Shown here one piece after another: positions 24,634-33,490 of a stretch of 40,915 nucleotides of DNA. Both the position numbers and the translations under genes were made by a program. Origin of the DNA: Sedimentisphaerales bacterium (GTDB taxonomy: Bacteria > Planctomycetota > Phycisphaerae > Sedimentisphaerales > Anaerobacaceae); NCBI GenBank assembly GCA_016932835.1, contig JAFGCD010000078.1, forward strand, positions 1 to 40,915, given 5' to 3'. Numbering within the stretch: the stretch's first letter is position 1; each line of letters begins with the position of its first letter. The notes under the pieces are model-generated. The model had not been told where the DNA came from and did not search any database. It saw only the letters and a list, made by a program, of their open reading frames with translations.

Positions 24634-26049
24634 ATGTACGATTCGAGCGACACGATTTTGGCAGTGAGTTCGGCGGCGGGGGCAGGCAGAGCGATAGTCC
24701 GTATAAGCGGGGCGCGGACGTTCGAAGTTTGCGGGCGGATTTTCAAGGGTGCTGTTTCTCAGTGGGGCAGCGGTCTTTTCTCAGGTAGTGTCGCCATCGA
24801 GGATGGTTTTAGTGTCGATGGCCGATTATACGTTTTTGTCGGTCCTCGTTCTTATACCTGTGAGGATGTTGCGGAACTTCACGTCGATACGAATCCTGCT
24901 GTTGTGGAGGTGTTGGTGGGCGGTTTGCTCGGTATGGGCCTGCGGATGGCCGGTCCCGGCGAATTTACGGCGAGGTCCTATCTGAACGGCAAGATCGACC
25001 TCGCGCAGGCCGAGGCTGTCAATGAGGTTGTCAGCAGTTCGAACAGGTATCAACTGGCGGCTGCTGAGAAGCTTCTGGGCGGTCAGCTTTCGGAATCGGC
25101 CGAGGCGATACGTTCTGCGGTGATGGATTGCCTCAGTTTGATCGAAGCCGGGCTGGATTTCAGCGGCGAGGATATCGAATTTATCACCGGGCAGGAAGTT
25201 CTTGCGAGGCTTTGTGAGATCAGGAAGCAGCTCGAAGATTTGTTGGCCGGGGGTATAGGTTATGAATCTGTTGTGGATATGCCTTCGGTCGGCGTGGCGG
25301 GGTCTCCGAATGCGGGCAAGAGCAGCCTGGTCAATACGCTTCTTGGCGAGGACAGGAGCATCGTTTCGGGGGAGCGCAAGACGACAAGAGACGTTCTGAC
25401 GGGCGTGGCGACATTGGCTCACTGCCGATGTGTTTTGTTCGACTGTGCAGGTCTGATTGTAGAGCCGGCCGGCGTACTCGATGAGTTGGCGCAGGAGGCG
25501 GCGATTGAGGCGCTTCGGAAGAGTTCTGTGGTTGTGTTTTGTGTGGATATCTCGAAAGACGACTGGGGTGAGGATTTTGCCGTTCGCAGGATGGTTGACA
25601 GCGGCAGCGTAATCATGGTTGCGACGAAATCGGATCTGGTTTGCGGGGATGCTGCGGCCTGTCGGTTGGCCGAGCTGGAGGGTCTATTCGGGGCGTCATT
25701 TTTGCCGATTTCGGTTGTTGGCGGTCGCGGGATTGATGTTATTCGCGAGGCGATTGACGGCCGACTTGTCAAATTTTCGCAGCAGGCGAAGCTGCCTTTC
25801 TCCGAGGATTTTTCAGGTTTCGTTGCTCTTACTGCACGGCACCGGCAGGCGGTTAGCGAGGCGATTGAGCATTTAACGGAGGCCGTCGATCAATTCGCAG
25901 GGGACAAGCTCGGCGCTGCGTGCGAGGTCACGGCTATGATGCTGCGGGCTGCTTATCAGTGCCTTTCATCTATTGAACAACCCGGCTGTGTTGAGATTGA
26001 CGAGGAGATACTCGGTCGGATTTTCGGGAGCTTCTGTATAGGCAAATAA
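24634..26049 (+). CDS. mnmE: tRNA modification GTPase MnmE (TrmE)
   Basis: A 471-residue protein. The N-terminal formyl-THF-binding domain (1-118) has DTILAVSSAAGAGRAIVRISG and PGEFTARSYLNGKIDLAQAEAV. The helical domain encloses a G domain with G1 GSPNAGKSS, switch region SGERKTTRDVL, G3 DCAG (DTAG in most homologues) and G4 TKSD. It ends with the diagnostic FCIGK. With MnmG it makes cmnm5U34 in tRNA. ATG 24634 is chosen; a GTG lies one codon upstream. It probably shares a transcript with yidC and ends 101 bases from the convergent dnaK stop. Confidence 0.96.
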   Translation: MYDSSDTILAVSSAAGAGRAIVRISGARTFEVCGRIFKGAVSQWGSGLFSGSVAIEDGFSVDGRLYVFVGPRSYTCEDVAELHVDTNPAVVEVLVGGLLGMGLRMAGPGEFTARSYLNGKIDLAQAEAVNEVVSSSNRYQLAAAEKLLGGQLSESAEAIRSAVMDCLSLIEAGLDFSGEDIEFITGQEVLARLCEIRKQLEDLLAGGIGYESVVDMPSVGVAGSPNAGKSSLVNTLLGEDRSIVSGERKTTRDVLTGVATLAHCRCVLFDCAGLIVEPAGVLDELAQEAAIEALRKSSVVVFCVDISKDDWGEDFAVRRMVDSGSVIMVATKSDLVCGDAAACRLAELEGLFGASFLPISVVGGRGIDVIREAIDGRLVKFSQQAKLPFSEDFSGFVALTARHRQAVSEAIEHLTEAVDQFAGDKLGAACEVTAMMLRAAYQCLSSIEQPGCVEIDEEILGRIFGSFCIGK

Positions 26050-26051
26050 TT

Positions 26052-26109
26052 GGGCCGGTAGTCCATTCGGGCGTTTATCGACGCCTCGATATTGGGACGA
26101 TTCCGGCCC
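26052..26109. terminator. inverted repeat between convergent mnmE and dnaK
   Basis: GGGCCGG (26052-26058) pairs with CCGGCCC (26103-26109), enclosing a second hairpin GGCGT/ACGCC. There is no T run, so the role as a bidirectional terminator is a guess. Confidence 0.35.
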
Positions 26110-26150
26110 GTGATTCGAAATGCGGGCTATTCGAGTCTTTAGCGTCTCGA

Positions 26151-28082
26151 TCAGCCGTCCTTGGCTTCAAATTCGGCGTCTATTACGTCGTCGCTTCCTT
26201 TTCTCTGTGGTTCATCCTGGGGCGGTGCGTCATGACCTGCGGACTGGCCGGGGGGGGCTGAGGCGGCCTGCTTTTTAGCCGCTTCTTCGTAGAGCGTTTT
26301 GCCGAGTTCCTGGCCAGCTTCTCCGAGGGCGTCGATGGCTTTCTTTATGGCATCGGCATCTTCGCCCTTTACAACCTCTTTGAGGTTGTTGACGGCGTTT
26401 TCGATGTTGCCTCTGGTTTCGGCCGACACTTTATCTCCATGCTCTTTCAGTGTCTTCTCTGTCGAATAGACCAGTTGGTCGGCCTGGTTTTTGAGGTCAA
26501 CGACCTGGCGTTTTTTCTTGTCTTCTTCGGCATGGGCTTCTGCATTTTTCGTCATCTCTTCGATTTCCTGCTCGCTCAGTCCCGAGCTCGATTTGATTTC
26601 GATCGACTGCTGCTTTCCTGTGCCGAGGTCTTTTGCCGATACGTTCAGGATTCCGTTGGCGTCGATATCGAATGCGACTTCAATCTGGGGCATTCCTCGC
26701 GGCGCCGGGGGGATGTCCGTAAGCTGGAACCTTCCGAGGGTGCGATTGTCCCTTGCGAACTCCCTCTCGCCCTGCAGGACATGGATATCGACTGTTGTCT
26801 GGCTGTCGGCTGCGGTTGAGAAGACTTCCTTTTTGCTGGTTGGTATTGTTGTGTTTCGGTCGATGAGCTTTGTCATCACTCCTCCCAGGGTTTCGACGCC
26901 CAGTGAAAGCGGAGTGACGTCGAGGAGCAGGATATCTTTGACTCCTGCATCTCCGGCGAGTACAGCGCCTTGAATTGCGGCTCCCAGCGCGACGACCTCG
27001 TCAGGGTTGATGCTCTTATTCGGTTCTTTCTCGAAGATTTCTTTGACGATTTGCTGCACCTTTGGGATTCTCGTTGATCCTCCGACGAGCAGGACTTCGG
27101 CGATTTCAGAGGGCTTCAATTTGGCGTCATCGATAGCTTTTCTGCATGGTGTTTTCAGGCGGTCGAGGACGGGCTCGATCAGCGACTCGAATTTGCTGCG
27201 TGTGATCGTGATCTGCAGGTGCTTGGGTCCTGATGCGTCGGCGGTGATAAACGGCAGATTGACGGTGCTCTCGACCTGCGAACTGAGCTCGCATTTGGCC
27301 TTTTCGGCGGCTTCTTTGAGTCTCTGATGGGCCATCGGGTCCTGTCTGAGGTCGATTCCTTCGGCCTTTTTGAACTCGTCGGCGAGGTGGTTTATCAGGA
27401 CTGCGTCGAGGTCGTCGCCGCCGAGGTGGGTATCTCCGTTGGTGCTTAGCACCTCGAAGACATTGTCGCCGATGTCGAGGATCGAGATGTCGAAGGTTCC
27501 ACCGCCGAAATCGAAGACGGCTACCTTCTCGTTTTTCTTTTTCTCAAGTCCGTATGCCAGCGCTGCTGCGGTGGGTTCGTTTATAATTCTCTCGACTTCG
27601 AGGCCTGCTATCTTTCCGGCGTCTTTTGTTGCCTGTCTCTGTGCGTCGTTGAAATATGCCGGGACGGTTATAACTGCCTTGGTTATTTCTTCTCCGAGGT
27701 AGTCCTCGGCGGTTTTCTTGAGGTCCTGCAGGATCATTGCTGATATTTCCGGAGGGGTGTACTCCTTGCCTCTTGCTCTGACCTTGACGAGTTCGTCGGC
27801 TGCGCCGGTGATTTTATATGGCACTATTTTCTCTTCTGAGGAGACTTCGTTGTGTCTTCGGCCCATGAAGCGTTTTATTGAAAACATGGTGTTTTCCGGG
27901 TTTGTCACCTGCTGATGGCGTGCGATTTGCCCGACGAGCCTTTCTCCTTTATCTGTGAATCCGACGACGGACGGCGTCAATCTTGAACCGGAGGAATTGA
28001 TCAGGACTTTTGGTGAAGAGCCCTCCATTACCGCCACGACAGAATTTGTCGTTCCCAGGTCTATTCCGATGATCTTAGCCAT
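26151..28082 (-). CDS. dnaK: molecular chaperone DnaK (Hsp70)
   Basis: A 643-residue Hsp70 from ATG 28082 ([16 protein letters not shown]), preceded by AAGGAAG; a longer in-frame extension of 38 residues is not Hsp70-like. The nucleotide-binding domain has [25 protein letters not shown] and FDFGGGTFD. The substrate-binding domain contains [23 protein letters not shown] and the helical lid, and the C-terminus ends DDVIDAEFE as in bacterial DnaK. It folds and disaggregates proteins with DnaJ and GrpE, which are not in the window. mcsA and mcsB lie upstream on the same strand, 301 bases away. No CIRCE element was found upstream. Confidence 0.98.
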   Translation of the reverse strand: MAKIIGIDLGTTNSVVAVMEGSSPKVLINSSGSRLTPSVVGFTDKGERLVGQIARHQQVTNPENTMFSIKRFMGRRHNEVSSEEKIVPYKITGAADELVKVRARGKEYTPPEISAMILQDLKKTAEDYLGEEITKAVITVPAYFNDAQRQATKDAGKIAGLEVERIINEPTAAALAYGLEKKKNEKVAVFDFGGGTFDISILDIGDNVFEVLSTNGDTHLGGDDLDAVLINHLADEFKKAEGIDLRQDPMAHQRLKEAAEKAKCELSSQVESTVNLPFITADASGPKHLQITITRSKFESLIEPVLDRLKTPCRKAIDDAKLKPSEIAEVLLVGGSTRIPKVQQIVKEIFEKEPNKSINPDEVVALGAAIQGAVLAGDAGVKDILLLDVTPLSLGVETLGGVMTKLIDRNTTIPTSKKEVFSTAADSQTTVDIHVLQGEREFARDNRTLGRFQLTDIPPAPRGMPQIEVAFDIDANGILNVSAKDLGTGKQQSIEIKSSSGLSEQEIEEMTKNAEAHAEEDKKKRQVVDLKNQADQLVYSTEKTLKEHGDKVSAETRGNIENAVNNLKEVVKGEDADAIKKAIDALGEAGQELGKTLYEEAAKKQAASAPPGQSAGHDAPPQDEPQRKGSDDVIDAEFEAKDG

Positions 28083-28383
28083 AGTGAACTTCCTTTCGTT
28101 TATGCGTTCGCCTCTTTGTATCTCGTTTATTTCTGCGGGCCGGTTCGAATATTCCCCTGCACACAGGGCGCTGCGTCTATATTCATGGCTCGCCAATTAG
28201 GAGAATGTGCAAAAGGCGTGCCAATCGGCGATTCAAGTTGGCTTGGGTTGTTTAAGTGTTTGCCTATGCGGGGTTTATGCGTTCTGTCGCATTATTTTTC
28301 GGATTCTAAGAGGGGGGTTATTGTGCCATTTTGGCAGGTTGGGCGGGTTTTGCGTCCGATAAATCGCCTTGCATTGTGCCGGA
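28083..28383. other. spacer between mcsB and dnaK
   Basis: 301 bases with no gene. No CIRCE (TTAGCACTC-N9-GAGTGCTAA), no clear sigma-32-like or sigma-70 promoter and no T-tailed hairpin could be identified. dnaK may be read from the mcsAB transcript or from a promoter type not recognised here. Confidence 0.4.
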
Positions 28384-29517
28384 TTATTGGGGGGTATCCT
28401 GATTCAGTGCTTCTCGTATGATTTGGGCGCGCAGGGCGTCTCTGCCGGCGGGTTCGAGCGTTTCTCCGTGGTTTAACTGGAGATGGGCCGGGAGCGTAAG
28501 CATGAAAAGACGGTTTATTGTTGCGATTGACAGGCCCTGTGCTCCTTTGGTCTTGACGTTGTCGCAGAGCGTGCAGAGCCTTTTTATGGCGGGGGTGGAT
28601 GCGCCCATGTGCCTGTGCATGTTTATTCCGAGCCTCAAGTGGCTGAGGAGGAAAAGGGCTTCCTGGGAGCTTATCAGGTGTGCGTTCTGCAACAGCGCCA
28701 TTGCGCGTGAGATTTTATCGTCGAGGATTCTGGTATCGCTTGCGAGCAGGTGGTTTCTGGCGGCGTTTTCGTATTCGATAACCTCCGGAATGATGCTGTT
28801 CTCGAATTCGGAGACGATCTGGGATTCTGAGACGCCGAGTGTCACCTGATTGGACAATTGGAAGAGGTCGCTTGCGGCCTCGGTGCCCTCTCCGAAGAGT
28901 CCTCTTACGGCCAGGCTCATATCCTTAGCGGCATTGAAGAACTTCTCGATCTGGTCCGTCATCTTCAGGGCGGGCAGGTGCAGCATGACCGAGACCCTTA
29001 TTCCCGTTCCGACATTTGTCGGACATGCGGTCAGGTATCCGAATTGGGGGCTGAAGGCGTATTTGACCTTTTGTTCTATCATGTCGTCGATTTGGTTTAT
29101 CTGTTTTGCGCACTGCGAGAGCTGGCAGCCGGCCTTGAGGACCTGTATTCTGAGGTGGTCTTCCTCGTTGATCATAGCGGTGAAGGATTCCCGCTGGGAC
29201 AGGACTACGCCGCGAGGCCCTTTGCCGAAGGCGTGATGTCGGCTGATGAGGTGGCGTTCGACAAGGAAATTTCTGTTGAGGGCGGGCGCCTTGTCAACGC
29301 TGATATATGAGACTTTGTCGCCGAGGTCGAGTGACATGAGGACATCTTTGAGCTTTTTGAGTATTTCGGCTTTTTCGGTGTTTGAGCATCTTCCGAGGAA
29401 TTTATACCCGGCCAGGTTGCGTGCCAGTCGGATTCTGGAAGAGATCACGATGTCCGACATAGGGCCGGAGCCGTCGAACCACTCGTTGATGTCGCCGCTA
29501 ATATCTGTAAGTTTCAT
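28384..29517 (-). CDS. mcsB: protein-arginine kinase McsB
   Basis: A 377-residue phosphagen-kinase-fold enzyme. The N-terminal SSRIRLARN (26-34), the NEEDHLRI loop (117-124) and CPTNVGTG (165-172, with the conserved cysteine) match McsB and distinguish it from creatine or arginine kinases by the absence of their N-terminal domain. McsB phosphorylates arginine side chains to mark proteins for ClpCP degradation in Firmicutes and is activated by McsA. mcsA lies 48 bases upstream on the same strand and dnaK follows. ctsR and clpC, the Firmicutes operon partners, are absent. The C-terminal region is of normal length. Confidence 0.94.
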   Translation of the reverse strand: MKLTDISGDINEWFDGSGPMSDIVISSRIRLARNLAGYKFLGRCSNTEKAEILKKLKDVLMSLDLGDKVSYISVDKAPALNRNFLVERHLISRHHAFGKGPRGVVLSQRESFTAMINEEDHLRIQVLKAGCQLSQCAKQINQIDDMIEQKVKYAFSPQFGYLTACPTNVGTGIRVSVMLHLPALKMTDQIEKFFNAAKDMSLAVRGLFGEGTEAASDLFQLSNQVTLGVSESQIVSEFENSIIPEVIEYENAARNHLLASDTRILDDKISRAMALLQNAHLISSQEALFLLSHLRLGINMHRHMGASTPAIKRLCTLCDNVKTKGAQGLSIATINRLFMLTLPAHLQLNHGETLEPAGRDALRAQIIREALNQDTPQ

Positions 29518-29565
29518 GTTTTTCCGCAGGTAAATTGCTCCGTGCTTCCAATTTTTCGGTCGCAG

Positions 29566-30063
29566 TTATTTTTCACGTTCGGATATTTCGTCGCGTAACC
29601 TGGCGGCGAGTTCGTAATTTTCATTTTGTACGGCGGTATCGAGCTGCTGCCTCAGGTTGAGCAGTTCGATTTGTTTTCTGGTATCCTGTGACATTGTCGA
29701 AGGCAGTTTTCCATTGTGCGTTGTTTTTCCGCAGTGCGCCCTTTCTATGAGCGGCTGAAGGGACTTGGCAAAGACTTCATAGTCGTTTGGGCAGCCGAGG
29801 ACCCCCTCTTTGCGGAAATGTTCGAGGGTAAAGCCGCAAATCGGGCAGGCAATCTGCTGCTGGGCCGGGTCGGCGAGTTCGTCGTCGTTTGGCTGGGCGG
29901 CGAGGAGATTGATGAGCAGTTCGTTTATGGGGATTTGGCTTTTGACGGCGATACCCTGTTCGGCTGCACAGCGCTCGCAGATGTGCATCTCCGAGCGCAT
30001 ACCGTCGGTAATTTCGGTCAGGTGAATAGTCGCATCCTTATTTTTGCAGATTTGGCACAGCAT
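29566..30063 (-). CDS. mcsA: McsA-type zinc-finger/UVR-motif activator protein
   Basis: A 165-residue protein with CxxC pairs: CQIC (3-6), CERC near 29-32 and CPIC in the middle (about residue 74), and a final Cys in LGCP. The C-terminal 40 residues form a UVR motif (LRQQLDTAVQNENYELAARLRDEI). McsA binds zinc and stimulates McsB arginine kinase in Bacillus; here mcsB follows directly, supporting the same partnership. UvrB/UvrC-motif proteins next to ATP:guanido kinases are the standard signature of this pair. Confidence 0.92.
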   Translation of the reverse strand: MLCQICKNKDATIHLTEITDGMRSEMHICERCAAEQGIAVKSQIPINELLINLLAAQPNDDELADPAQQQIACPICGFTLEHFRKEGVLGCPNDYEVFAKSLQPLIERAHCGKTTHNGKLPSTMSQDTRKQIELLNLRQQLDTAVQNENYELAARLRDEISEREK

Positions 30064-30079
30064 ATTAAACCATTACCTA

Positions 30080-30088
30080 ATTATACCA
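30080..30088 (-). promoter_or_regulatory. extended -10 promoter of mcsA
   Basis: On the minus strand TGGTATAAT, an extended -10 element with a perfect TATAAT (30080-30085). No good -35 box is placed at 17 bases. The transcript would begin about ten bases before the mcsA ATG, so the leader is very short. Confidence 0.4.
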
Positions 30089-30141
30089 GGAATACGCCCT
30101 AATAATCGTCAAATTTCCAAATCAACTACAGTTTGATACTC

Positions 30142-30507
30142 TTATCCGGTGAATTTTGCCCGGCAGCGGTGCTCTTCGCCGACGGCGATACTCTGTAGAT
30201 GTACGCTTTTGGGCAGTTTGGGGCTCAATTTTTCATAAACATATTTCGCTACATTCTCGGCAGAGGGGTTTTCGTTTTCAAAGCAATCGAGATTGCCCAG
30301 TTGGGTGTTCTCAAGGGGTGTGATAATGCCTCGAAGCTCGGCCCTGAGGTCGTTGAAATCGATAACGAAGCCCGTGTCGTTTAGCTTTTCGCCGGCGACC
30401 TCGGCAGCGACGGACCAATCGTGGCTGTGTACGGGCTCTATTGAACCGTCGGAGAGGGTCAATTGATGGCTTGCTTTGAAGGTCATTTCGACACTAATTG
30501 TGAACAC
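30142..30507 (-). CDS. 6-pyruvoyl-tetrahydropterin synthase / QueD family protein (PTPS-III-like)
   Basis: A 121-residue T-fold enzyme beginning at GTG. The zinc ligands His14 (ASH), His27 and His29 (VHSHDW) are present, and VIDFNDLRAEL plus ENPSAENVAKYVYEKL are typical of the family. The catalytic Cys of QueD, four residues before the HxH pair, is missing; instead Glu24 lies three residues before it (E-P-V-H-S-H). As I remember the family, a Glu at this place marks the PTPS-III group, which makes 6-hydroxymethyl-dihydropterin for folate in place of FolB. It may therefore serve folate rather than queuosine synthesis. No queC/queE or folate gene neighbours are present. Confidence 0.85.
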   Translation of the reverse strand: MFTISVEMTFKASHQLTLSDGSIEPVHSHDWSVAAEVAGEKLNDTGFVIDFNDLRAELRGIITPLENTQLGNLDCFENENPSAENVAKYVYEKLSPKLPKSVHLQSIAVGEEHRCRAKFTG

Positions 30508-30550
30508 TGCCGTTGCTCTCGGGGCTTGTCGCCTTTTTTATTAAGGTAAT

Positions 30551-31045
30551 CTACTTATTATTAAAGCGCTGCTGCAGGCGTTTGTGGACGTTTTTCGGGA
30601 CGAGATTCGAGAGGTTTCCGCCGAGGCTTGCGACTTCTCGAATTAAGGTCGAACTTGTGAACCCGTATTGCTCTGATGTCATGATAAAGACGGTTTCTAT
30701 TCCTGCGACAGCTCTGTTTGTCATTGCGAGCTGGAATTCGTACTGGACGTCGGTAAGACTTCGCAGTCCCCTGAGTATCACGTCTGCTTTTTTGCTGGCT
30801 GCGTATTCTACGGTTAGGCCTTCGAAACTCTCGACGGATACTCCGGGCATAGCGGTTATGAGTTCAGCAATCATTTCGAGCCGTTCTTCCGGTGCGAACA
30901 GTTGATTTTTGATAGGGCTTCGCCCGACGGCTATTATCAACTCGTCAAAGAGTTTTGTTGCTCTTTGAATAACGTCGAGATGGCCGTTCGTAATCGGGTC
31001 AAAAGAGCCTGGGAAGATAACCCTTACAGGCTTTTTGTTCATCAT
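30551..31045 (-). CDS. coaD: phosphopantetheine adenylyltransferase
   Basis: A 164-residue nucleotidyltransferase making dephospho-CoA from 4'-phosphopantetheine and ATP, the penultimate step of CoA synthesis. FPGSFDPITNGHLDVI holds the T/HxGH motif (TNGH), GLRSLTDVQYEFQLA is in the middle and the SSTLIREV segment holds the ISSTxxR-like motif. Start at 31045 with a second Met immediately after; GAAAGG lies upstream. It has its own strong promoter (31116-31144). Confidence 0.97.
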   Translation of the reverse strand: MMNKKPVRVIFPGSFDPITNGHLDVIQRATKLFDELIIAVGRSPIKNQLFAPEERLEMIAELITAMPGVSVESFEGLTVEYAASKKADVILRGLRSLTDVQYEFQLAMTNRAVAGIETVFIMTSEQYGFTSSTLIREVASLGGNLSNLVPKNVHKRLQQRFNNK

Positions 31046-31090
31046 TGTGCCTTTCGTTACTTAGAGCCTTCGAAGCTTCTGTTCAAGAAT

Positions 31091-31110
31091 CTCGTTCCGC
31101 GAAGAACGAG
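31091..31110 (-). promoter_or_regulatory. hairpin at the 5' end of the coaD transcript
   Basis: CTCGTTC (31091-31097) and GAACGAG (31104-31110) form a perfect 7-bp stem with a 6-base loop, at or next to the predicted transcription start (about 31109). It could stabilise the mRNA 5' end. Confidence 0.35.
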
Positions 31111-31115
31111 GGGGT

Positions 31116-31144
31116 ATTATACAGATTCCGCGGGTCCGAATCAA
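31116..31144 (-). promoter_or_regulatory. sigma-70-type promoter of coaD
   Basis: On the minus strand TTGATT (31139-31144), exactly 17 bases, then a perfect TATAAT (31116-31121). The leader to coaD is about 64 bases. Confidence 0.7.
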
Positions 31145-31163
31145 GCGTAATGGAGGCAAAAGA

Positions 31164-31213
31164 AAACGGGCCGAGAAAGGAGGAGGCGTCTGAGAAGACA
31201 TCCCGGCCCGTTT
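31164..31213 (-). terminator. probable terminator of the S9 peptidase transcript
   Basis: A perfect 10-bp inverted repeat (AAACGGGCCG 31164-31173, CGGCCCGTTT 31204-31213) with a 30-base loop. Read on the minus strand it is followed by TTTTCTTTT. It lies between the peptidase stop and the coaD promoter, where a terminator is expected; the long loop lowers confidence. Confidence 0.5.
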
Positions 31214-31348
31214 ACAACCAGTCCTATAAGGTTATACGCATACCGAGACATGGGGGTTCTGAATAAAACTCAGAAAATATCGGTCTGCCGGCTTGGCGGG
31301 CGATGAGTCCGGATGCCTGTTAAGAGGGCGTTTTTTCCACATCGTGCT

Positions 31349-31376
31349 TAGAGCGTCTAACAATTAGAAGCTCTTA
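31349..31376. repeat. short palindromic repeat at S9 peptidase 3' end
   Basis: TAGAGCGTCTAA and TTAGAAGCTCTTA form a near-perfect inverted repeat around CAA. The arms are the same as the ends of the 184-bp element at 7655-7838, so this looks like a shortened copy. The peptidase stop codon (31374-31376) is inside it. Confidence 0.5.
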
Positions 31377-33413
31377 GTTTTTTAGCCACTGGTCGAGCCA
31401 GTCTATTACTGTTTCGTGCCAGAGGATCGAGTTGTTTGGCTTTAAGACCCAGTGGCTCTCATCAGGGAAATAGAGCAGCTTGGCTGGGATTCCAAGTCGC
31501 TGGAGGGCGTTGAAAGTGCCGAGTCCCTGGGTTTCTGCGACCCGGAAATCGAGGCCTCCGTGGATGACGAGCATTGGGGTTTTCCATTTTTTGAGGAAGT
31601 TCACAGGATTCTGTTCTTCATAGGCTTGGGAGTTGGTCCAGGGGGTACCGAAGTGGTCCCATTCTGGGAACCAGAGTTCTTCGGTATCGAAGTATGCCAT
31701 TCTCTCGTCGATGTTTCCGTCGTGATTTACCATGCACTTGAACCTGTCGGGCCAGTTTCCGGCGATCCAGTTGATCATGTATCCTCCGAAAGATGCGCCA
31801 AGCGCTGCTACCTCTTTTGCGTTCATCCATTCGCAGCGTTTCAATGCGGCGTCGAGACCTTTTTGGAGGTCTTCGAGCGGCTTGCCTCCCCAGTCTCCTC
31901 GTATCGAATCGCAGAATTCCTGGCCGTATCCTGTTGAGCCGTGGAAATCGACCATTACTGCCGCATAGCCTGCTCCTACGTAGGCCTGGGGGTTCCAGCG
32001 GTAGTGGAACGTATTGCCGAAGGAGCCCTGGGGGCCGCCGTGGATGAGGAATGCGACGGGGTATTTCCTGCGGGTGTCGAGATCGACGGGCTTGACGATG
32101 TACCCATATACGGTTTGGTCTTTCCAGCCCTTGAAAGTGAACTGTTCGTAATCTCCCATTCGTGCGGCGGCGAGTTTTTCGGCGTTTATATTTGTGATAT
32201 TGCGGACATCGCCTCCGTCGAGGGCGGCTGAGTAGAGTTCGGCGGGGGACTTCAGGTTGTTCATCGCGTAGATGATTCTGTCGCCCGCTATTGCCGGGGC
32301 GCTTATCGAGCCATCCCTGATGAGTGTTCGGACCGAGGCGGTCTTGACGTCGATTGCGAAAAGGGACCTTTGGCCGAGGTTGGTTGCGACGGCATATATT
32401 GTTTTTCCGTCGGGCGTAAAGCAGATCGATGAGGGGCTTCGGTCCCATTTTTCCGTCAATATGCGTTTTTTCCCTTTTGGCCAGGGTTGGAGGACGATTC
32501 TCAGGCGGTCCGATTCGTAGCCTGGCCTGTCCATCGCCAGGTAAGCAAGGGTCTTTCCGTCGGGTGAGAAGACGGGGAATGTGTCCCATGCGCGGTTTTT
32601 CTCGGTGAGGCTGCGAGGCTTTTCGGCGCCTGCGAGGGGCGTATGGTAGAGGTCGAAATTAGTTGACCAGGGTTCTTCGTCGCCGACGTCGCGAGCGGAG
32701 AAGACTACCGCTTTGCTGTCCGGCGTGAAGGTCATCTCTTCAGGGCCTCCGAATGGCTTGGAGGGGGTATCGGCATCCATAGCGGGCATTACGTCGGTGG
32801 GCGGGCCTCCTGCTGCGGGGATTACGAAGAGGTGTGAGCGTCGGCCGTCCTTCCAGGTGTCCCAGTGACGGACGAATGTCTTTTCGTAGATTCTGCCGGT
32901 GGCCTTTCTTTCTTTTAGGGCGTCGAGTTTTTCTTTGGTGCTTTTGGGTGTTGTTCCGGGGAAGACGTCCATGGTGAAGCCGAGGTATTTTCCATCGGGC
33001 GAGATAATGAGATTTCCGGCGTCGAGAGGCAGATCGGTGATTTGCTCTGCTTCTCCGCCGTCGATTCGGATGCGCCAGATCTGCGAAGACTCGGATCTGG
33101 TTGAGATGAAGTAGATCGATTTGGCGTCCGGGGCCCATCGGGGGTTGGAGTCGGCTGCTTCGTGTGAGGTGAGGCGTCGCAGGTTCGCACCATCTGCGGA
33201 GACGAGCCAGAGGTCTGTTCGGCCTTTGTCGGCTTCAAGGTCTGTCGTTCTCAAGGTGAATACGATATGCTCTCGGTCGGGGGAGAGCTGGGGGTCTAAG
33301 ATTCGGTCCATCGCGAGCATGTCGCGGATTGAGAAGGGATGCGTTTGGCCGGCGGTCGCGGCGATTGCCGGAAGATTCAAACATAACAGCAGGGCAGCGA
33401 AAAAAGAACGCAT
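31374..33413 (-). CDS. exported S9-family prolyl oligopeptidase-type peptidase
   Basis: A 679-residue protein with a signal peptide (MRSFFAALLLCLNLPAIAATA). Residues about 30-400 are a WD40/TolB-like beta-propeller with repeated SPDG-type blades (LSPDREHIVF, WAPDAKSIYFIS, FTPDSKAVVFS, FSPDGKTLAYLA). The alpha/beta-hydrolase domain follows, with the nucleophile Ser541 in GASFGG, Asp622 in HGGLDFRV and His654 in DESHW. Such acylaminoacyl-peptidase/DPP-IV-like enzymes cleave short peptides in the periplasm. A TAGGAG eight bases before the ATG supports the start. The 3' end overlaps a palindromic repeat. Confidence 0.93.
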   Translation of the reverse strand: MRSFFAALLLCLNLPAIAATAGQTHPFSIRDMLAMDRILDPQLSPDREHIVFTLRTTDLEADKGRTDLWLVSADGANLRRLTSHEAADSNPRWAPDAKSIYFISTRSESSQIWRIRIDGGEAEQITDLPLDAGNLIISPDGKYLGFTMDVFPGTTPKSTKEKLDALKERKATGRIYEKTFVRHWDTWKDGRRSHLFVIPAAGGPPTDVMPAMDADTPSKPFGGPEEMTFTPDSKAVVFSARDVGDEEPWSTNFDLYHTPLAGAEKPRSLTEKNRAWDTFPVFSPDGKTLAYLAMDRPGYESDRLRIVLQPWPKGKKRILTEKWDRSPSSICFTPDGKTIYAVATNLGQRSLFAIDVKTASVRTLIRDGSISAPAIAGDRIIYAMNNLKSPAELYSAALDGGDVRNITNINAEKLAAARMGDYEQFTFKGWKDQTVYGYIVKPVDLDTRRKYPVAFLIHGGPQGSFGNTFHYRWNPQAYVGAGYAAVMVDFHGSTGYGQEFCDSIRGDWGGKPLEDLQKGLDAALKRCEWMNAKEVAALGASFGGYMINWIAGNWPDRFKCMVNHDGNIDERMAYFDTEELWFPEWDHFGTPWTNSQAYEEQNPVNFLKKWKTPMLVIHGGLDFRVAETQGLGTFNALQRLGIPAKLLYFPDESHWVLKPNNSILWHETVIDWLDQWLKN

Positions 33414-33490
33414 GAGAAGACTCCTATTCTGGTCTTAAGGGTCAGTGCATTTTCCCAATAGTGTAATGCGGCACGGCAGGTGGAGCAACT

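Noticed and set aside
28141-28160. GGTTCGAAT resembling a tRNA T arm.
   Set aside because: No acceptor, D or anticodon arms can be placed around it.
28083-28196. In-frame N-terminal extension of dnaK by 38 codons.
   Set aside because: The extension is not Hsp70-like, and the ATG at 28082 has a good AAGGAAG and the family N-terminus.
31150-31266. A 38-codon plus-strand frame between coaD and the S9 peptidase.
   Set aside because: It lacks a ribosome site and promoter, and its DNA is better explained by the 10-bp terminator stem on the minus strand and the coaD promoter.
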